Source: Sinomicrobium soli | GTDB taxonomy: Bacteria; Bacteroidota; Bacteroidia; Flavobacteriales; Flavobacteriaceae | Length of the DNA: 64,000 nt | Reading direction: 5' to 3' | NCBI RefSeq assembly: GCF_003285545.1 | Contig: NZ_QLNV01000002.1 | Span: 310,001-374,000 of the forward strand | Shown: positions 1 through 8,120 of the stretch, in pieces | Numbering within the stretch: position 1 is the first letter of the stretch | Layout of the letters: each line of letters opens with the position of its first letter | Program-made: the position numbers and the translations under genes | The notes under the pieces: model-generated | What the model was told of the DNA's origin: nothing | The model's database searches: none | The model's input: the letters and a program-made list of their open reading frames with translations, nothing else

Positions 1-1261
1 TTATCAAAACCCGGAAACCAACCTGGGCGTACCGATCGTCAACGGGACTCCCGAAGATGTCATCAACCTGGAACTTCCCGATCGTGCGACGGTTAAGGAA
101 ACGTATGAGCAGGCTATCAGCGACCTGAAAAAAGCCGAAGAACTGCTTACCGTGAACAGGGGAAATATCTATGCTTCAAAAGAAGCGGCCCAGGCCATGT
201 TATCGCGTATTTACCTTTATATGAGTGGTACGTATGCCGCTCCCAATACCGAATATGCACAACTCGCCGCAGATTATGCAGACGAAGTGATCAATTCTCC
301 CGAACACAGCCTGCTCCCCCGGGAACAGTTTATGAGATATAACACCTACGTCCCGGAAGATAACCCGGAAACCATATTTGCCATTAAGCGGGTAGCCTCC
401 GAATTCTCGGGAGACGATCATTATTACGGCGTAGGAGGTATGTATGCCAATATCGGCGGTATGGGCTGGGGAGAGATGTATGCCAGCGCAAAATACATAG
501 ACCTGCTCAATGAAACCGGACGTAACGACTGGCGCCCGGACAGTTATGACATGGTAGATGCCCGTGCGGCCTTTATAGCGCCCACCTATTCGGAAAACCC
601 GGACGGGGAGTATACCGAGGTATTCCGCTTTATCAAAAATGAAGATGGCCTGCAGAACTATGTACAGGACACCATCAGCCGGAGCGGGAGTACGATAACC
701 TGCCGGGAAGATGGCGACACCTATACCCTGACCCCCGTAGATGCTTCACAGGAGGTTTATGCTATCCAATATAAGGACGGGAACACCTATACAGGGGTCA
801 TAGACTACTATATCACCCTCAATCGTGCGTATCCGCAGTTCTATATCACAAAAGCCTCCCGTGAAGGTGAGGAATCCCACCTGCACTCCCCGGTGATCAG
901 CCGGCTGGGCGAAATATACCTGAACCGTGCCGAGGCCTATGCCAAGCTCGGAAATTACGGCGCGGCACTGCAGGACCTGAATACCGTAAGAGAACGTTCC
1001 CTCCCGAACGGCGGATACGGATCGCTGGATGCCTCCAATGCCAGTGAACGTATCGACAAGGAACGCCAGCTGGAACTGGCCTACCAGGCAGAACGCAGTT
1101 TTGATGTATTCCGCAACGGAAAAGCACTGACGCGGCATTACCCCGGGCCTCACAGGCAGCCTGAAGATATACCCGCTACAGATTTCCGCGTGGTATACTA
1201 CATTCCCCAGGATGCCATTAACTCCTATCCGGGAACACTGACACAAAACCCGGTACAATAG
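1..1261 (+). CDS. RagB/SusD-family outer-membrane lipoprotein, 3' portion (5' truncated by window edge)
   Basis: The reading frame is open from base 2 to a TAG at 1259-1261 and has no start in the window, so about 420 C-terminal residues are seen. The text carries SusD hallmarks: NLGVPIV near the beginning, an SRLGEIYLNRAEAYAKLG helix, the RQLELAYQAERSFDVFRNG block and the family's typical C-terminus ending LTQNPVQ. SusD proteins are surface lipoproteins that lid a SusC TonB-dependent transporter and bind glycan. The partner SusC should lie just upstream, outside the window. A GTG at 152 is internal and should not be taken as the start. A strong hairpin follows the stop, so this is the last gene of its transcript. 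Substrate cannot be told from this fragment. Confidence 0.93.
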   Translation, partial: YQNPETNLGVPIVNGTPEDVINLELPDRATVKETYEQAISDLKKAEELLTVNRGNIYASKEAAQAMLSRIYLYMSGTYAAPNTEYAQLAADYADEVINSPEHSLLPREQFMRYNTYVPEDNPETIFAIKRVASEFSGDDHYYGVGGMYANIGGMGWGEMYASAKYIDLLNETGRNDWRPDSYDMVDARAAFIAPTYSENPDGEYTEVFRFIKNEDGLQNYVQDTISRSGSTITCREDGDTYTLTPVDASQEVYAIQYKDGNTYTGVIDYYITLNRAYPQFYITKASREGEESHLHSPVISRLGEIYLNRAEAYAKLGNYGAALQDLNTVRERSLPNGGYGSLDASNASERIDKERQLELAYQAERSFDVFRNGKALTRHYPGPHRQPEDIPATDFRVVYYIPQDAINSYPGTLTQNPVQ

Positions 1262-1293
1262 AACGTTAAGGTACAATAACATCCCCGAAAGAG

Positions 1294-1333
1294 AACACCT
1301 CCCGCTTGCCCCGCACATGCAGGAGGTGTTTTT
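1294..1333 (+). terminator. Rho-independent terminator after the SusD gene
   Basis: AACACCTCC at 1294-1302 pairs perfectly with GGAGGTGTT at 1322-1330 and is followed by a run of Ts. It lies 33 bases after the SusD stop. Confidence 0.8.
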
Positions 1334-1453
1334 ATATTGACCCATCGACACATTGACCCATTATCAAATTATCACATTGGCAAATTGGCAAATTGGCACA
1401 TTGGCAAATTGGCACATTGGCACATTGGCACATTGGCACATTGACGAATTGAC
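1334..1453. repeat. 8-bp tandem repeat array, 15 units
   Basis: From 1334 to 1453 the sequence keeps an exact 8-base period. Units in 1374-1437 are ACATTGGC or AAATTGGC; the outer units are degenerate (for example ACATTGAC, AAATTATC). A period of 8 does not preserve reading frame, and the short minus-strand frame through it codes only a repetitive Met-Cys-Gln-Ala-Asn text, so it is not a gene. It sits between the SusD terminator and the nif3 promoter. Such arrays are prone to length variation by slippage. Confidence 0.9.
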
Positions 1454-1471
1454 AAATTAACATAACAACCA

Positions 1472-1503
1472 TTTGTTTTTGGGATATTTATACTGTATTT
1501 TTT
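1472..1503 (+). promoter_or_regulatory. Predicted Bacteroidota promoter of nif3
   Basis: TTTG at 1472-1475, a 20-base spacer, then TATTTTTT at 1496-1503 fit the Bacteroidota -33/-7 pattern (TTTG and TAnnTTTG). The expected transcript start leaves a short leader to the ATG at 1538. Confidence 0.55.
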
Positions 1504-1537
1504 CACCCGTTTAACACCTATCCAAAAAAGAAATCTC

Positions 1538-2653
1538 ATGCTGATCAGCGATATCATACAGCTACTGGAAGAAGACTATCCCCGGGCTTATGCCGAAGAC
1601 TTCGACAATACCGGGCTGCTGGTGGGCGATCCGGATGCGGAGGTAAGCGGTATCCTCGTTACCCACGATACCCTCGAGGAAGTAGTGGACGAAGCGGTAC
1701 AAAAGCAGTGCAACCTTATTGTGAGCTTCCACCCCATTATCTTTTCCGGGCTAAAAAAGCTCAACGGAAGCTCCTATGTGGAACGCACCGTGATCAGGGC
1801 GGTCAAAAACGATGTGGCCATCTACGCCATCCATACCGCCCTCGACAATTCGTTCTACGGGCTCAATGCAGCGTTCTGCGATGTTCTGGGGCTTACGGAC
1901 CGCCATATCCTGGTACCTCAGAAAGGCACCGTAAAAAAACTGCTGACCTTTGTGCCCGAAAAGGATGCCGACAGGCTGAGGAATGCCCTCTTTGCCGCAG
2001 GAGCAGGTACCATAGGCAACTACAGCCACTGCAGTTTTAACACCGCCGGCACGGGCACCTTCCGGGGAGAAGAACACAGCAACCCCGTGATCGGACAAAA
2101 AGGGGAAGTACACTTCGAAAACGAGGTACAGATAGGGGTTACATTTCCCAGGCATCTCGAACAACAGATATTGAATGCCCTCTACGGGCATCATCCCTAT
2201 GAGGAGGTGGCCTATGAAATAACCACCCTGGAGAACAACAACCAGCACATAGGTATGGGAATGGCCGGTATGCTCCCTGAAGCCCTGCCCGCAACGGAAT
2301 TCCTGGAAAAGCTTAAAAACGACCTGGAGCTCCCTGTAATTCGCTATTCCGGGCCGGCGGAAAAGCAGATTAAAAAAGTAGCCCTGCTGGGAGGAAGCGG
2401 TGCTTTTGCCATTCCCCATGCCAGGAGATCAGGTGCCGATATCTTCATTACAGGCGACGTCAGATACCACGAATTTTACCAGGCCGAAGGACAAATGATC
2501 ATCGCAGATATAGGACACTATGAAAGTGAGCAGTTTACAAAAAATCTTTTGTTTGAGCATCTTACAAAAAAAATTCATAATTTTGCACCTGCCTTGCCTG
2601 GGGGTAAGGTGGTATTATCAGATTGCAATACAAATTCCATCAAGTATTTATAA
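1538..2653 (+). CDS. Nif3-like dinuclear metal-centre hexameric protein
   Basis: 371-residue member of the NIF3/YbgI family, annotated in many genomes as a GTP cyclohydrolase I type 2 homologue although the biochemical role is unsettled. Likely metal ligands are visible: His65 (VSFHPIIFSG), His99 and Asp103 (IHTALDN) near the N-terminus and His327/Glu331 (GHYESE) near the C-terminus. Roughly residues 125-225 form the extra PII/CutA-like middle domain found in the longer version of the family. The ATG at 1538 follows a good promoter. The next gene begins 3 bases after this stop, so the two are co-transcribed. Confidence 0.92.
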   Translation: MLISDIIQLLEEDYPRAYAEDFDNTGLLVGDPDAEVSGILVTHDTLEEVVDEAVQKQCNLIVSFHPIIFSGLKKLNGSSYVERTVIRAVKNDVAIYAIHTALDNSFYGLNAAFCDVLGLTDRHILVPQKGTVKKLLTFVPEKDADRLRNALFAAGAGTIGNYSHCSFNTAGTGTFRGEEHSNPVIGQKGEVHFENEVQIGVTFPRHLEQQILNALYGHHPYEEVAYEITTLENNNQHIGMGMAGMLPEALPATEFLEKLKNDLELPVIRYSGPAEKQIKKVALLGGSGAFAIPHARRSGADIFITGDVRYHEFYQAEGQMIIADIGHYESEQFTKNLLFEHLTKKIHNFAPALPGGKVVLSDCNTNSIKYL

Positions 2654-2656
2654 CCT

Positions 2657-3436
2657 ATGGCAAAAAAAACCGAAGCTACTGTTGAAGAGAAATTGAGAGC
2701 CCTGTACGATCTGCAGTTAATTGACTCCAGGATAGATGAAATAGCTAATGTAAGAGGAGAGCTTCCCCTGGAAGTGGAAGACCTCGAGGATGAAGTGGAA
2801 GGGTTAAAAACACGCCTGGACAAGCTGGGCGTCGAGCTTGAGAATCTCACCCAGGAAATTGCCAATAAGAAAAACGCTATAGAAGATTCCAAAGCGCTGA
2901 TCAAGAAATACTCCGACCAGCAGAAGAACGTGAGGAACAACAGGGAGTTCAACTCCCTGACCAAGGAGATGGAATTCCAGGAACTGGAAATACAGCTTTC
3001 CGAAAAACACATTCGCGAGTACAAGGCACAGATAGAGCAGAAAAAAGAGGTTATTGCCCAGACCAAAGAACGGCTTAAAGAACGGGACAACCATCTCAAG
3101 CATAAAAAAGGGGAGCTCGACGCCATCCTTGCCGAAACGGAGAAGGAGGAAAACATGCTCAAGGACAAGTCGCTCGAATACCAGGAACTCATCGACGAAA
3201 GACTGGTAAAGGCCTATAAGCGCATACGCGGCAGTGTCAAAAACGGACTGGCTGTCGTAGCCATCGAAAGAGGAGCTTCGGGAGGATCTTTCTTTACCAT
3301 CCCTCCACAGGTACAGATGGAAATCGCTTCCAGAAAAAAGATCATTACCGACGAGCACAGCGGGCGTATCCTCGTAGATCCCAACCTGGCCGATGAGGAG
3401 AAGGTAAAAATGGACGAATTATTCGGATCGCTGTAA
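2657..3436 (+). CDS. Coiled-coil protein of the C4-type zinc-ribbon family, zinc ligands lost
   Basis: 259 residues. Positions of about 10-180 are highly charged and predicted to form a long antiparallel coiled-coil hairpin. The C-terminal part (GGSFFTIPPQ, then ITDEHSGRILVD) matches the place where family members carry a CxxC...CxxC zinc ribbon. Here the whole protein has no cysteine; the second CxxC is replaced by DEHSG. The fold may persist without zinc. It lies 3 bases downstream of nif3, a pairing common in Bacteroidota, and is closed by a strong terminator. The molecular role is not known to me; a nucleic-acid-linked function is often guessed from the family but is not shown here. Confidence 0.88.
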   Translation: MAKKTEATVEEKLRALYDLQLIDSRIDEIANVRGELPLEVEDLEDEVEGLKTRLDKLGVELENLTQEIANKKNAIEDSKALIKKYSDQQKNVRNNREFNSLTKEMEFQELEIQLSEKHIREYKAQIEQKKEVIAQTKERLKERDNHLKHKKGELDAILAETEKEENMLKDKSLEYQELIDERLVKAYKRIRGSVKNGLAVVAIERGASGGSFFTIPPQVQMEIASRKKIITDEHSGRILVDPNLADEEKVKMDELFGSL

Positions 3437-3457
3437 AAAGGCGGTCGTATCACACAT

Positions 3458-3499
3458 AAAAAATGCCGGAGCCTGCCATGTGCTGCTCCGGCATTTTTT
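3458..3499. terminator. Bidirectional terminator between convergent genes
   Basis: An A-run followed by ATGCCGGAGC, a 12-base loop, then GCTCCGGCAT and a T-run. It can stop the nif3 operon on the plus strand and the TPR/sigma transcript on the minus strand. Confidence 0.85.
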
Positions 3500-3641
3500 G
3501 TTTTCTTCAAGTCATTTCACGCCCGTACAACAGGAACAGGTTTTTCTTTCCCCGCAGGCATCACCCGTTTCAGATGTCCATCCCGAATACAACAGGATCT
3601 GTGGATTTTGGAGTCCATACGCCTGGGCAAACGCTGAATTC

Positions 3642-4388
3642 TTACAATTTCCCCAGCAGTTCCCGGGATTCCGCAAAGTGACCGGAACTCTCGGGGATCT
3701 GCCCGAGCAGTGTTTTGCACGCTTCTTTCCTGTCCTGTTTAAGCAGGCTCAGCCCACCGTACCACATGGCATCATATTTAAATGCCGAGGCCCCGGTGAA
3801 GAGGGTTTCGAACATCCCGTCGGCCCTTTTGTACTCCTCCAGCTCCACAAGGCTTATGGCGTGATACAGCATGATCCCGGGCTGGCTGCGCTCTTCCTCC
3901 GGCAGCCTTTCGAAAGACGCTGCCGCCCCGGCGTAATCTCCCGTATTAAAAGCCTGTTCCGCCTGTTGCAATACAGCATCACCATCACCCCTTACGGCAA
4001 GGCTGATCTGCGGGTAATGTGCATAATCCCCGTAAGAAGGCGCAGCAATACGAGGTGAAAAGAATATCCCCAGAAGTACCAGTACCGTTGCGGCCACAGC
4101 AATCTGCCAGGGCTTTATCCTTCTTCTCGCCGGGGAATGCAGTGAGTACTGCCCATTCTTATTTCCGAAATAAGCTCCGGAAGCCTGGCGTACCGTTTCC
4201 CTGAAAGCTTCTGTCTCCGCTTCTTTTTCATAAGCAGCTTCCAGGTATCCGCGGGTTTCCCTGAACATCCCGAAAGCATCCCTGAAACCTGTATCCCGTT
4301 CCAGTCGCTGTTCCAGTTCTTCCCTTTCCGGGGCCGAAAGGGTCCCGGAAAGATAGGCCTCAAATAATATAGCATCTCTTTCTTCCAT
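3642..4388 (-). CDS. Membrane-anchored TPR-like protein, putative sigma-factor regulator
   Basis: 248 residues. Residues 1-90 are a charged cytoplasmic region beginning with an ILFEAYLSGTLS-type helix, as in anti-sigma N-termini, but with no HCxxC zinc finger and no FecR domain. A single membrane helix lies at about 94-111. Residues 130-248 look like TPR units outside the membrane (QAEQAFNTGDYAGAAASFERLP; then LVELEEYKRADGMFETLF). Its ATG overlaps the stop of the upstream ECF sigma gene by one base (TAATG), so the two are translationally coupled. This arrangement suggests a transmembrane regulator of that sigma factor with a periplasmic TPR sensor; this is inference. No close named family recognised. 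Confidence 0.8.
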   Translation of the reverse strand: MEERDAILFEAYLSGTLSAPEREELEQRLERDTGFRDAFGMFRETRGYLEAAYEKEAETEAFRETVRQASGAYFGNKNGQYSLHSPARRRIKPWQIAVAATVLVLLGIFFSPRIAAPSYGDYAHYPQISLAVRGDGDAVLQQAEQAFNTGDYAGAAASFERLPEEERSQPGIMLYHAISLVELEEYKRADGMFETLFTGASAFKYDAMWYGGLSLLKQDRKEACKTLLGQIPESSGHFAESRELLGKL

Positions 4389-4975
4389 TAGAGGGAGGAT
4401 TTTAGTTTTTCATATTCCGGGGACTGACGGACCATCTCGGCCAGTTTACCGGTACAAAGCGATTTTTTCTTCCGGGCATAAGCGTAAGTCATCCCCATTT
4501 TCTCCGCCACTTCTTCCATCGATTTCAACCGGAAACTCATCCGGAGCAATTCCCTGCACACCTGGCCGAGCCGATCGAACATCATCGCAAAGATCCTTTC
4601 CTTCTCGTCCTCTATACAGGTTTCCATAACCAGGATCTCCGCCCCTTCATCCTTATATACATCATGTTCTCCCATTGTTACCTCTCTCCCGGAAGGTTTT
4701 TTCAGCCGGTTCAGCCACCGCCGTTTGCAAAGCAGGAAAAAATAGGCATCAAAAGGGCAGGTAAGCTGCAACCCCTTGTCCCGGGCCTGTTTGTATATAG
4801 TCACCAGTACCTCCTGGACAATGTCTTCGGCATCCGAAGTATCTCCGCTATTATTGCAGATATAACGGACCACCTTGGGTACAAACCTCTCGTAAATGGC
4901 GCTGACGACCAGGGTGTTGTTTTGCAGAAGCCCCTCTATGTACTTCTGGTCGTCATGCACTTTCCTGTCTGCCAT
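4388..4975 (-). CDS. ECF-type RNA polymerase sigma factor
   Basis: 195-residue sigma-70-family protein. Region 2 is visible as VSAIYERFVPKVVRYI followed by DAEDIVQEVLVTIYKQ; region 4 as VCRELLRMSF...MEEVAEKMGMTYAYARKKK. It is more divergent than the two SusCD-linked sigma factors in this window and is paired with a TPR membrane protein rather than FecR. It is divergent from the two lipoproteins at 5128 and 6119, with 152 bases between start codons, and upstream of the CHAT operon. Targets are likely local, but no shared promoter motif could be proved. Confidence 0.88.
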   Translation of the reverse strand: MADRKVHDDQKYIEGLLQNNTLVVSAIYERFVPKVVRYICNNSGDTSDAEDIVQEVLVTIYKQARDKGLQLTCPFDAYFFLLCKRRWLNRLKKPSGREVTMGEHDVYKDEGAEILVMETCIEDEKERIFAMMFDRLGQVCRELLRMSFRLKSMEEVAEKMGMTYAYARKKKSLCTGKLAEMVRQSPEYEKLKSSL

Positions 4976-5074
4976 ATTTATTCAGTGTATTACCGGATTA
5001 CAGTACTAAAATAAAAAAAGTTTTCCCGGAATGGGTAACAAAAGAAAAAACGATTTGATATAAAGGCGAAACAG

Positions 5075-5091
5075 GGAATGAATTGCATTCC
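5075..5091. promoter_or_regulatory. Inverted repeat in the divergent sigma/lipoprotein promoter region
   Basis: GGAATG, five bases, CATTCC: a perfect 6+6 inverted repeat 37 bases before the lipoprotein ATG. It could be an operator or part of a sigma-specific promoter; no regulator is assigned. Confidence 0.35.
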
Positions 5092-5127
5092 GAAAAGTAA
5101 TCATTAAAACCCGAAAAACATTAAGTT

Positions 5128-5955
5128 ATGAAAAAGTCATTCTTAAAAACAGCCCTGATCACATGCACCGTACTTACAGGCATGATCTCATGTGACAATG
5201 TAGAGGAAGATCTGATCCCGGAACAAGAAGAAGAACGGGAAATTACCGCACAGGAAATGCGCAATGAAAAAAACCCTTATGATAAACAGGGTATACTACA
5301 CAATGAGCTACTGGATTACTATATTGAACACACCGATGATGTAAAGGATATAACTCCGGACCGGTGGATCGTCATTACCAAAGCGTTTTACGACTCTAAA
5401 AAAATGGATTTTGAAGCTGTCAATATTGAAAATTACAAGGAAAACCTGCATCTCTACGAAAAAGCAGCCATGAACAGCTCCGATCTGTCATTTGACCTTT
5501 GTAAATACGTACCGATTCTTTGCGACGGTGGCTCTACCGGTCCGTATGATCCCACCCCTGCTTTTCCCGGGCCGTTTTTCAGCGACGATGGGAATGCAGA
5601 TAACGACAGTACCCATACCAATCGTGTTGTCGAATACCTGCGGGCTGTCAGGGCAGAAGAAGACAAGATATTGGCAAATACAAAGCTGAGTGACGAAGAA
5701 CGGATCGCACTGTTGAATTATACCGCCGTTGCCCGGCATTCGGCCGGATACTGGCATAATGTAATGCATGTACAAAAATCGAAAAACAATTGGTACGGGT
5801 ACGCCATACAAAGCGAAGCCGCAGCCAGACCTTGCCTGGCATGTGATGCCATATATGCTGATGCTTTGGGCACTGCTGTGGGAACGGTACTCATGAACGA
5901 TACCGCAGGTGCTATTCTCGGTGCTTATGCCAGTGCGATTTCAATCCTTTATTAG
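5128..5955 (+). CDS. Lipoprotein of unknown family, paralogue A
   Basis: 275 residues with a lipoprotein signal (LTGMISC, Cys22). Not assigned to a named family. It shares three blocks with the next gene: an N-terminal block EMRNEKNPYDKQGILHNE (residues about 43-60), LCKYVPILCD in the middle, and NYTAVARHSAGYWHN plus MHVQKSKNNWY at about 192-220. The linker between the second and third blocks is acidic and Pro-rich. After the third block the two paralogues diverge; here there is a CLAC pair and an Ala/Gly-rich hydrophobic tail. The conserved Asn-Pro-Tyr-Asp and Arg-His-Ser blocks suggest a real folded domain. It stands divergent from the ECF sigma gene. Confidence 0.8.
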   Translation: MKKSFLKTALITCTVLTGMISCDNVEEDLIPEQEEEREITAQEMRNEKNPYDKQGILHNELLDYYIEHTDDVKDITPDRWIVITKAFYDSKKMDFEAVNIENYKENLHLYEKAAMNSSDLSFDLCKYVPILCDGGSTGPYDPTPAFPGPFFSDDGNADNDSTHTNRVVEYLRAVRAEEDKILANTKLSDEERIALLNYTAVARHSAGYWHNVMHVQKSKNNWYGYAIQSEAAARPCLACDAIYADALGTAVGTVLMNDTAGAILGAYASAISILY

Positions 5956-6118
5956 TACTCGTATCAGCCTCTGATCTTACAGCATCCGTTATAAAATCTC
6001 AATGCCATGGGTAACAATTCTTTTTATCTCTTGATATACTCGTATAAACAGAAAAACAAAGGCGGTTTCCGAAAAGCCTTCTAAAGAACAGAGTAGGATA
6101 ATTCAAAAACAGAACAAG

Positions 6119-6952
6119 ATGAAAAAGTTAGTAAAAATGGCTATAGCCTTATGCACAGTACTTACAGTAATGATTTCCTGCGATCAGGAAGATGACACCA
6201 TGCCAATCCCTAAAAAGGAACGGGAAATCTCCGCAAAGGAAATGCGTAATGAAAAAAACCCCTATGACAATCAGGGAGTACTCCACAACGAGTTTCTGGA
6301 TTATTTCATCACCCACATCGACCTCAATACCAAAGAGGTAAATCGGGAAAAACTCATGACTTTGGTAGAAGATTTTCACAAAACCAAAAAAATGGATTTC
6401 GGAGCATCGGAGATCGAAGTTTACAACGAGGTGTTCGACCTCTATGGCAAAGTAGAAATACACCTGCCGGGACCATTAGACAGGCTTTGTAAATACATTC
6501 CGATGATCTGCGATATTTTAAAACCTCAGGGACCCATTCTCGCTTTCCCTGATCTGGACGACAATCAGGAAGGAACAGCCACCGATCAAGTCCTGGACTT
6601 TATTGAGAATATCAAGGTAGCTGAGCAAAAAATACTTGCCGATACCCAGATGGAGGAGATTGAAAAATATGCTCTTTTAAATTACACCACCGTTGCGCGC
6701 CATTCAGCTGCATACTGGCACAATGAAATGCACGTACAAAAATCACAGAGCAACTGGTATAATGCAGAAACCGATATGGTTGCAGCATATTGCTGGAAAT
6801 GCGTGGGAAAATCGGATGTCGAAGGGGCTATCGGAGGGGCTATATCAGGTGCCCTTGCAGGTGGCGTAGGTGCTCTTCCCGGTGCAGGTATAGGCGCAGG
6901 AGCGGCAAGTGCAGCATCGGCAGTAGTTGAGCTCATCGATTGGTGGTGGTAA
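6119..6952 (+). CDS. Lipoprotein of unknown family, paralogue B, with C-terminal glycine-zipper segment
   Basis: 277 residues, lipoprotein signal LTVMISC (Cys21). Clearly a tandem duplicate of the gene before it: EMRNEKNPYDNQGVLHNE, LCKYIPMICD, NYTTVARHSAAYWHN and MHVQKSQSNWY are all kept. The region after the last shared block differs strongly: a CWKC pair, then about 30 residues with Gly/Ala at regular spacing (GAIGGAISGALAGGVGALPG and onwards) ending in three tryptophans. Such glycine-zipper stretches insert in or pack against membranes, as seen in some bacteriocin- and adhesin-like proteins. Role unknown; an effector or membrane-active part is inference. The 163 bases before it hold no obvious promoter. 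Confidence 0.8.
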   Translation: MKKLVKMAIALCTVLTVMISCDQEDDTMPIPKKEREISAKEMRNEKNPYDNQGVLHNEFLDYFITHIDLNTKEVNREKLMTLVEDFHKTKKMDFGASEIEVYNEVFDLYGKVEIHLPGPLDRLCKYIPMICDILKPQGPILAFPDLDDNQEGTATDQVLDFIENIKVAEQKILADTQMEEIEKYALLNYTTVARHSAAYWHNEMHVQKSQSNWYNAETDMVAAYCWKCVGKSDVEGAIGGAISGALAGGVGALPGAGIGAGAASAASAVVELIDWWW

Positions 6953-7016
6953 GAGAATATCATCAACGCCATACAAGCACTTCCACAACACTATTTTTTC
7001 AGGTTCGTTAGTGCAG

Positions 7017-7053
7017 AAATCCCGTGCCGTAGTGATTTACGGTGGCGGGATTT
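7017..7053. terminator. Hairpin after lipoprotein B
   Basis: AAATCCCG...CCGTA, loop, TACGG...CGGGATTT form an interrupted stem. There is no clear T-run, so termination is uncertain, but it separates the lipoprotein genes from the next promoter. Confidence 0.5.
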
Positions 7054-7120
7054 CGGCCTGTACGTAACCCGGCTACCGGATACGATGTACAAGAATAGCC
7101 TTTTCAACAAACTTTTTTGC

Positions 7121-7128
7121 TATTTTTG
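7121..7128 (+). promoter_or_regulatory. Predicted -7 element of the ZU5/PKD/CHAT operon
   Basis: TATTTTTG is a perfect match to the Bacteroidota -7 element TAnnTTTG and lies 26 bases before the ATG at 7155. No clear TTTG is seen at -33. Confidence 0.5.
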
Positions 7129-7154
7129 AATCACCAGCCAAAACCAATACCGAT

Positions 7155-8120
7155 ATGAGGTCTGTAATACTCCCCTGTGTTTTCATTATACTGCTTTATC
7201 CCCTGGTCGGCAGCTGCGACCGTAAAACATGTTGCGACGACCCGCCGGAAACTGTGGTGTTCGATCCGCCGGGGGGAGAGGATTTCCGGCAATTGCAGCA
7301 ACAGGTTACGGATAGTCTGGCAGAGACCTTTGTGTTCAACACCGGTGAGGGGCTGGATGCCGCCACAGCCAACGGCACACGGATACGGATCTTTCCGGAT
7401 TGCCTGATCTCCCCGGACGGAACGATAGTTGACGGGGAGGTAAGACTGGAATTCATGCAGTGTTATGACAGGAGCAGCACACTCCTTGCCGGCATTTCAT
7501 CCCTGGCCCGCACGGATGCGGGTACTACGGTTTTACTGAACAAGGGTGCGTTCTTCAGCTTCCGGCTGTATCAGGAAGACACCGAACTCTTCAGTAACTG
7601 TGAAATACAGCTTTCCGTACCTTTTTCACTTATCGGAGCACCCGACCAGGAACTGAGCCTCTGGAACGGGGACGAAATGCAAAACGGAACGGGCCTGTGG
7701 CTGCCCGTTACCGGAGAACTCTTTCCCGAAAACGATGCTTACACCACTATTGTCCCTTTTGGCAGGTGGAGGGCCATAAGCGGTGCGGCAATTTCTTCGG
7801 AAGCCAAAGACGATATCCGGGTCCTGGTCTCGGAAGGGTACAACGGTGATAATTCCCGGGTATATATCACCTATCCCAACGATAGCAACGGGCTGGTACA
7901 ATGCCATTACGACAGGGAAACCGGTATGTTCCGTGCTCCTTACCCGGTTCCGGACGGGCAGGAAGCCTTTCTCATCTTCCTCTCTGAAGAAGACGGACAA
8001 TGGAGGTACGGAATAAAGGAAATAACGATCTCCGGAAATACCATGTACACCCTCGCACATAGTGAAACTCAAAAGGCCGGCTCCGGGGCCCTTGTCTCCG
8101 CCGTGAATGACTTACCCTGA
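7155..8120 (+). CDS. Lipoprotein with ZU5-like beta-sandwich domain
   Basis: 321 residues, lipobox LVGSC (Cys21) followed by a Cys-rich stretch (CDRKTCCDDPP). Residues about 60-150 follow the pattern of the ZU5-like domain often found in Bacteroidota surface proteins: FVFNTGEGLDAAT, then GTRIRIFPDCLISPDGTIVD, GEVRLEFMQCYDRSSTLLAG and a LLNKGAFFSFRLY strand. The rest is beta-rich without a recognised domain. It is the first gene of a three-gene operon whose reading frames touch or overlap, ending in a CHAT protease. It may be a surface partner or substrate of that protease; this is inference. Confidence 0.8.
   Translation: MRSVILPCVFIILLYPLVGSCDRKTCCDDPPETVVFDPPGGEDFRQLQQQVTDSLAETFVFNTGEGLDAATANGTRIRIFPDCLISPDGTIVDGEVRLEFMQCYDRSSTLLAGISSLARTDAGTTVLLNKGAFFSFRLYQEDTELFSNCEIQLSVPFSLIGAPDQELSLWNGDEMQNGTGLWLPVTGELFPENDAYTTIVPFGRWRAISGAAISSEAKDDIRVLVSEGYNGDNSRVYITYPNDSNGLVQCHYDRETGMFRAPYPVPDGQEAFLIFLSEEDGQWRYGIKEITISGNTMYTLAHSETQKAGSGALVSAVNDLP

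Noticed and set aside
1334-1453. CRISPR-like array
   Set aside because: Units are 8 bases with no unique spacers and there are no cas genes.
1372-1557. Minus-strand 61-codon frame with repeated Met-Cys-Gln-Ala-Asn text
   Set aside because: It is only a translation of the 8-bp tandem repeat.
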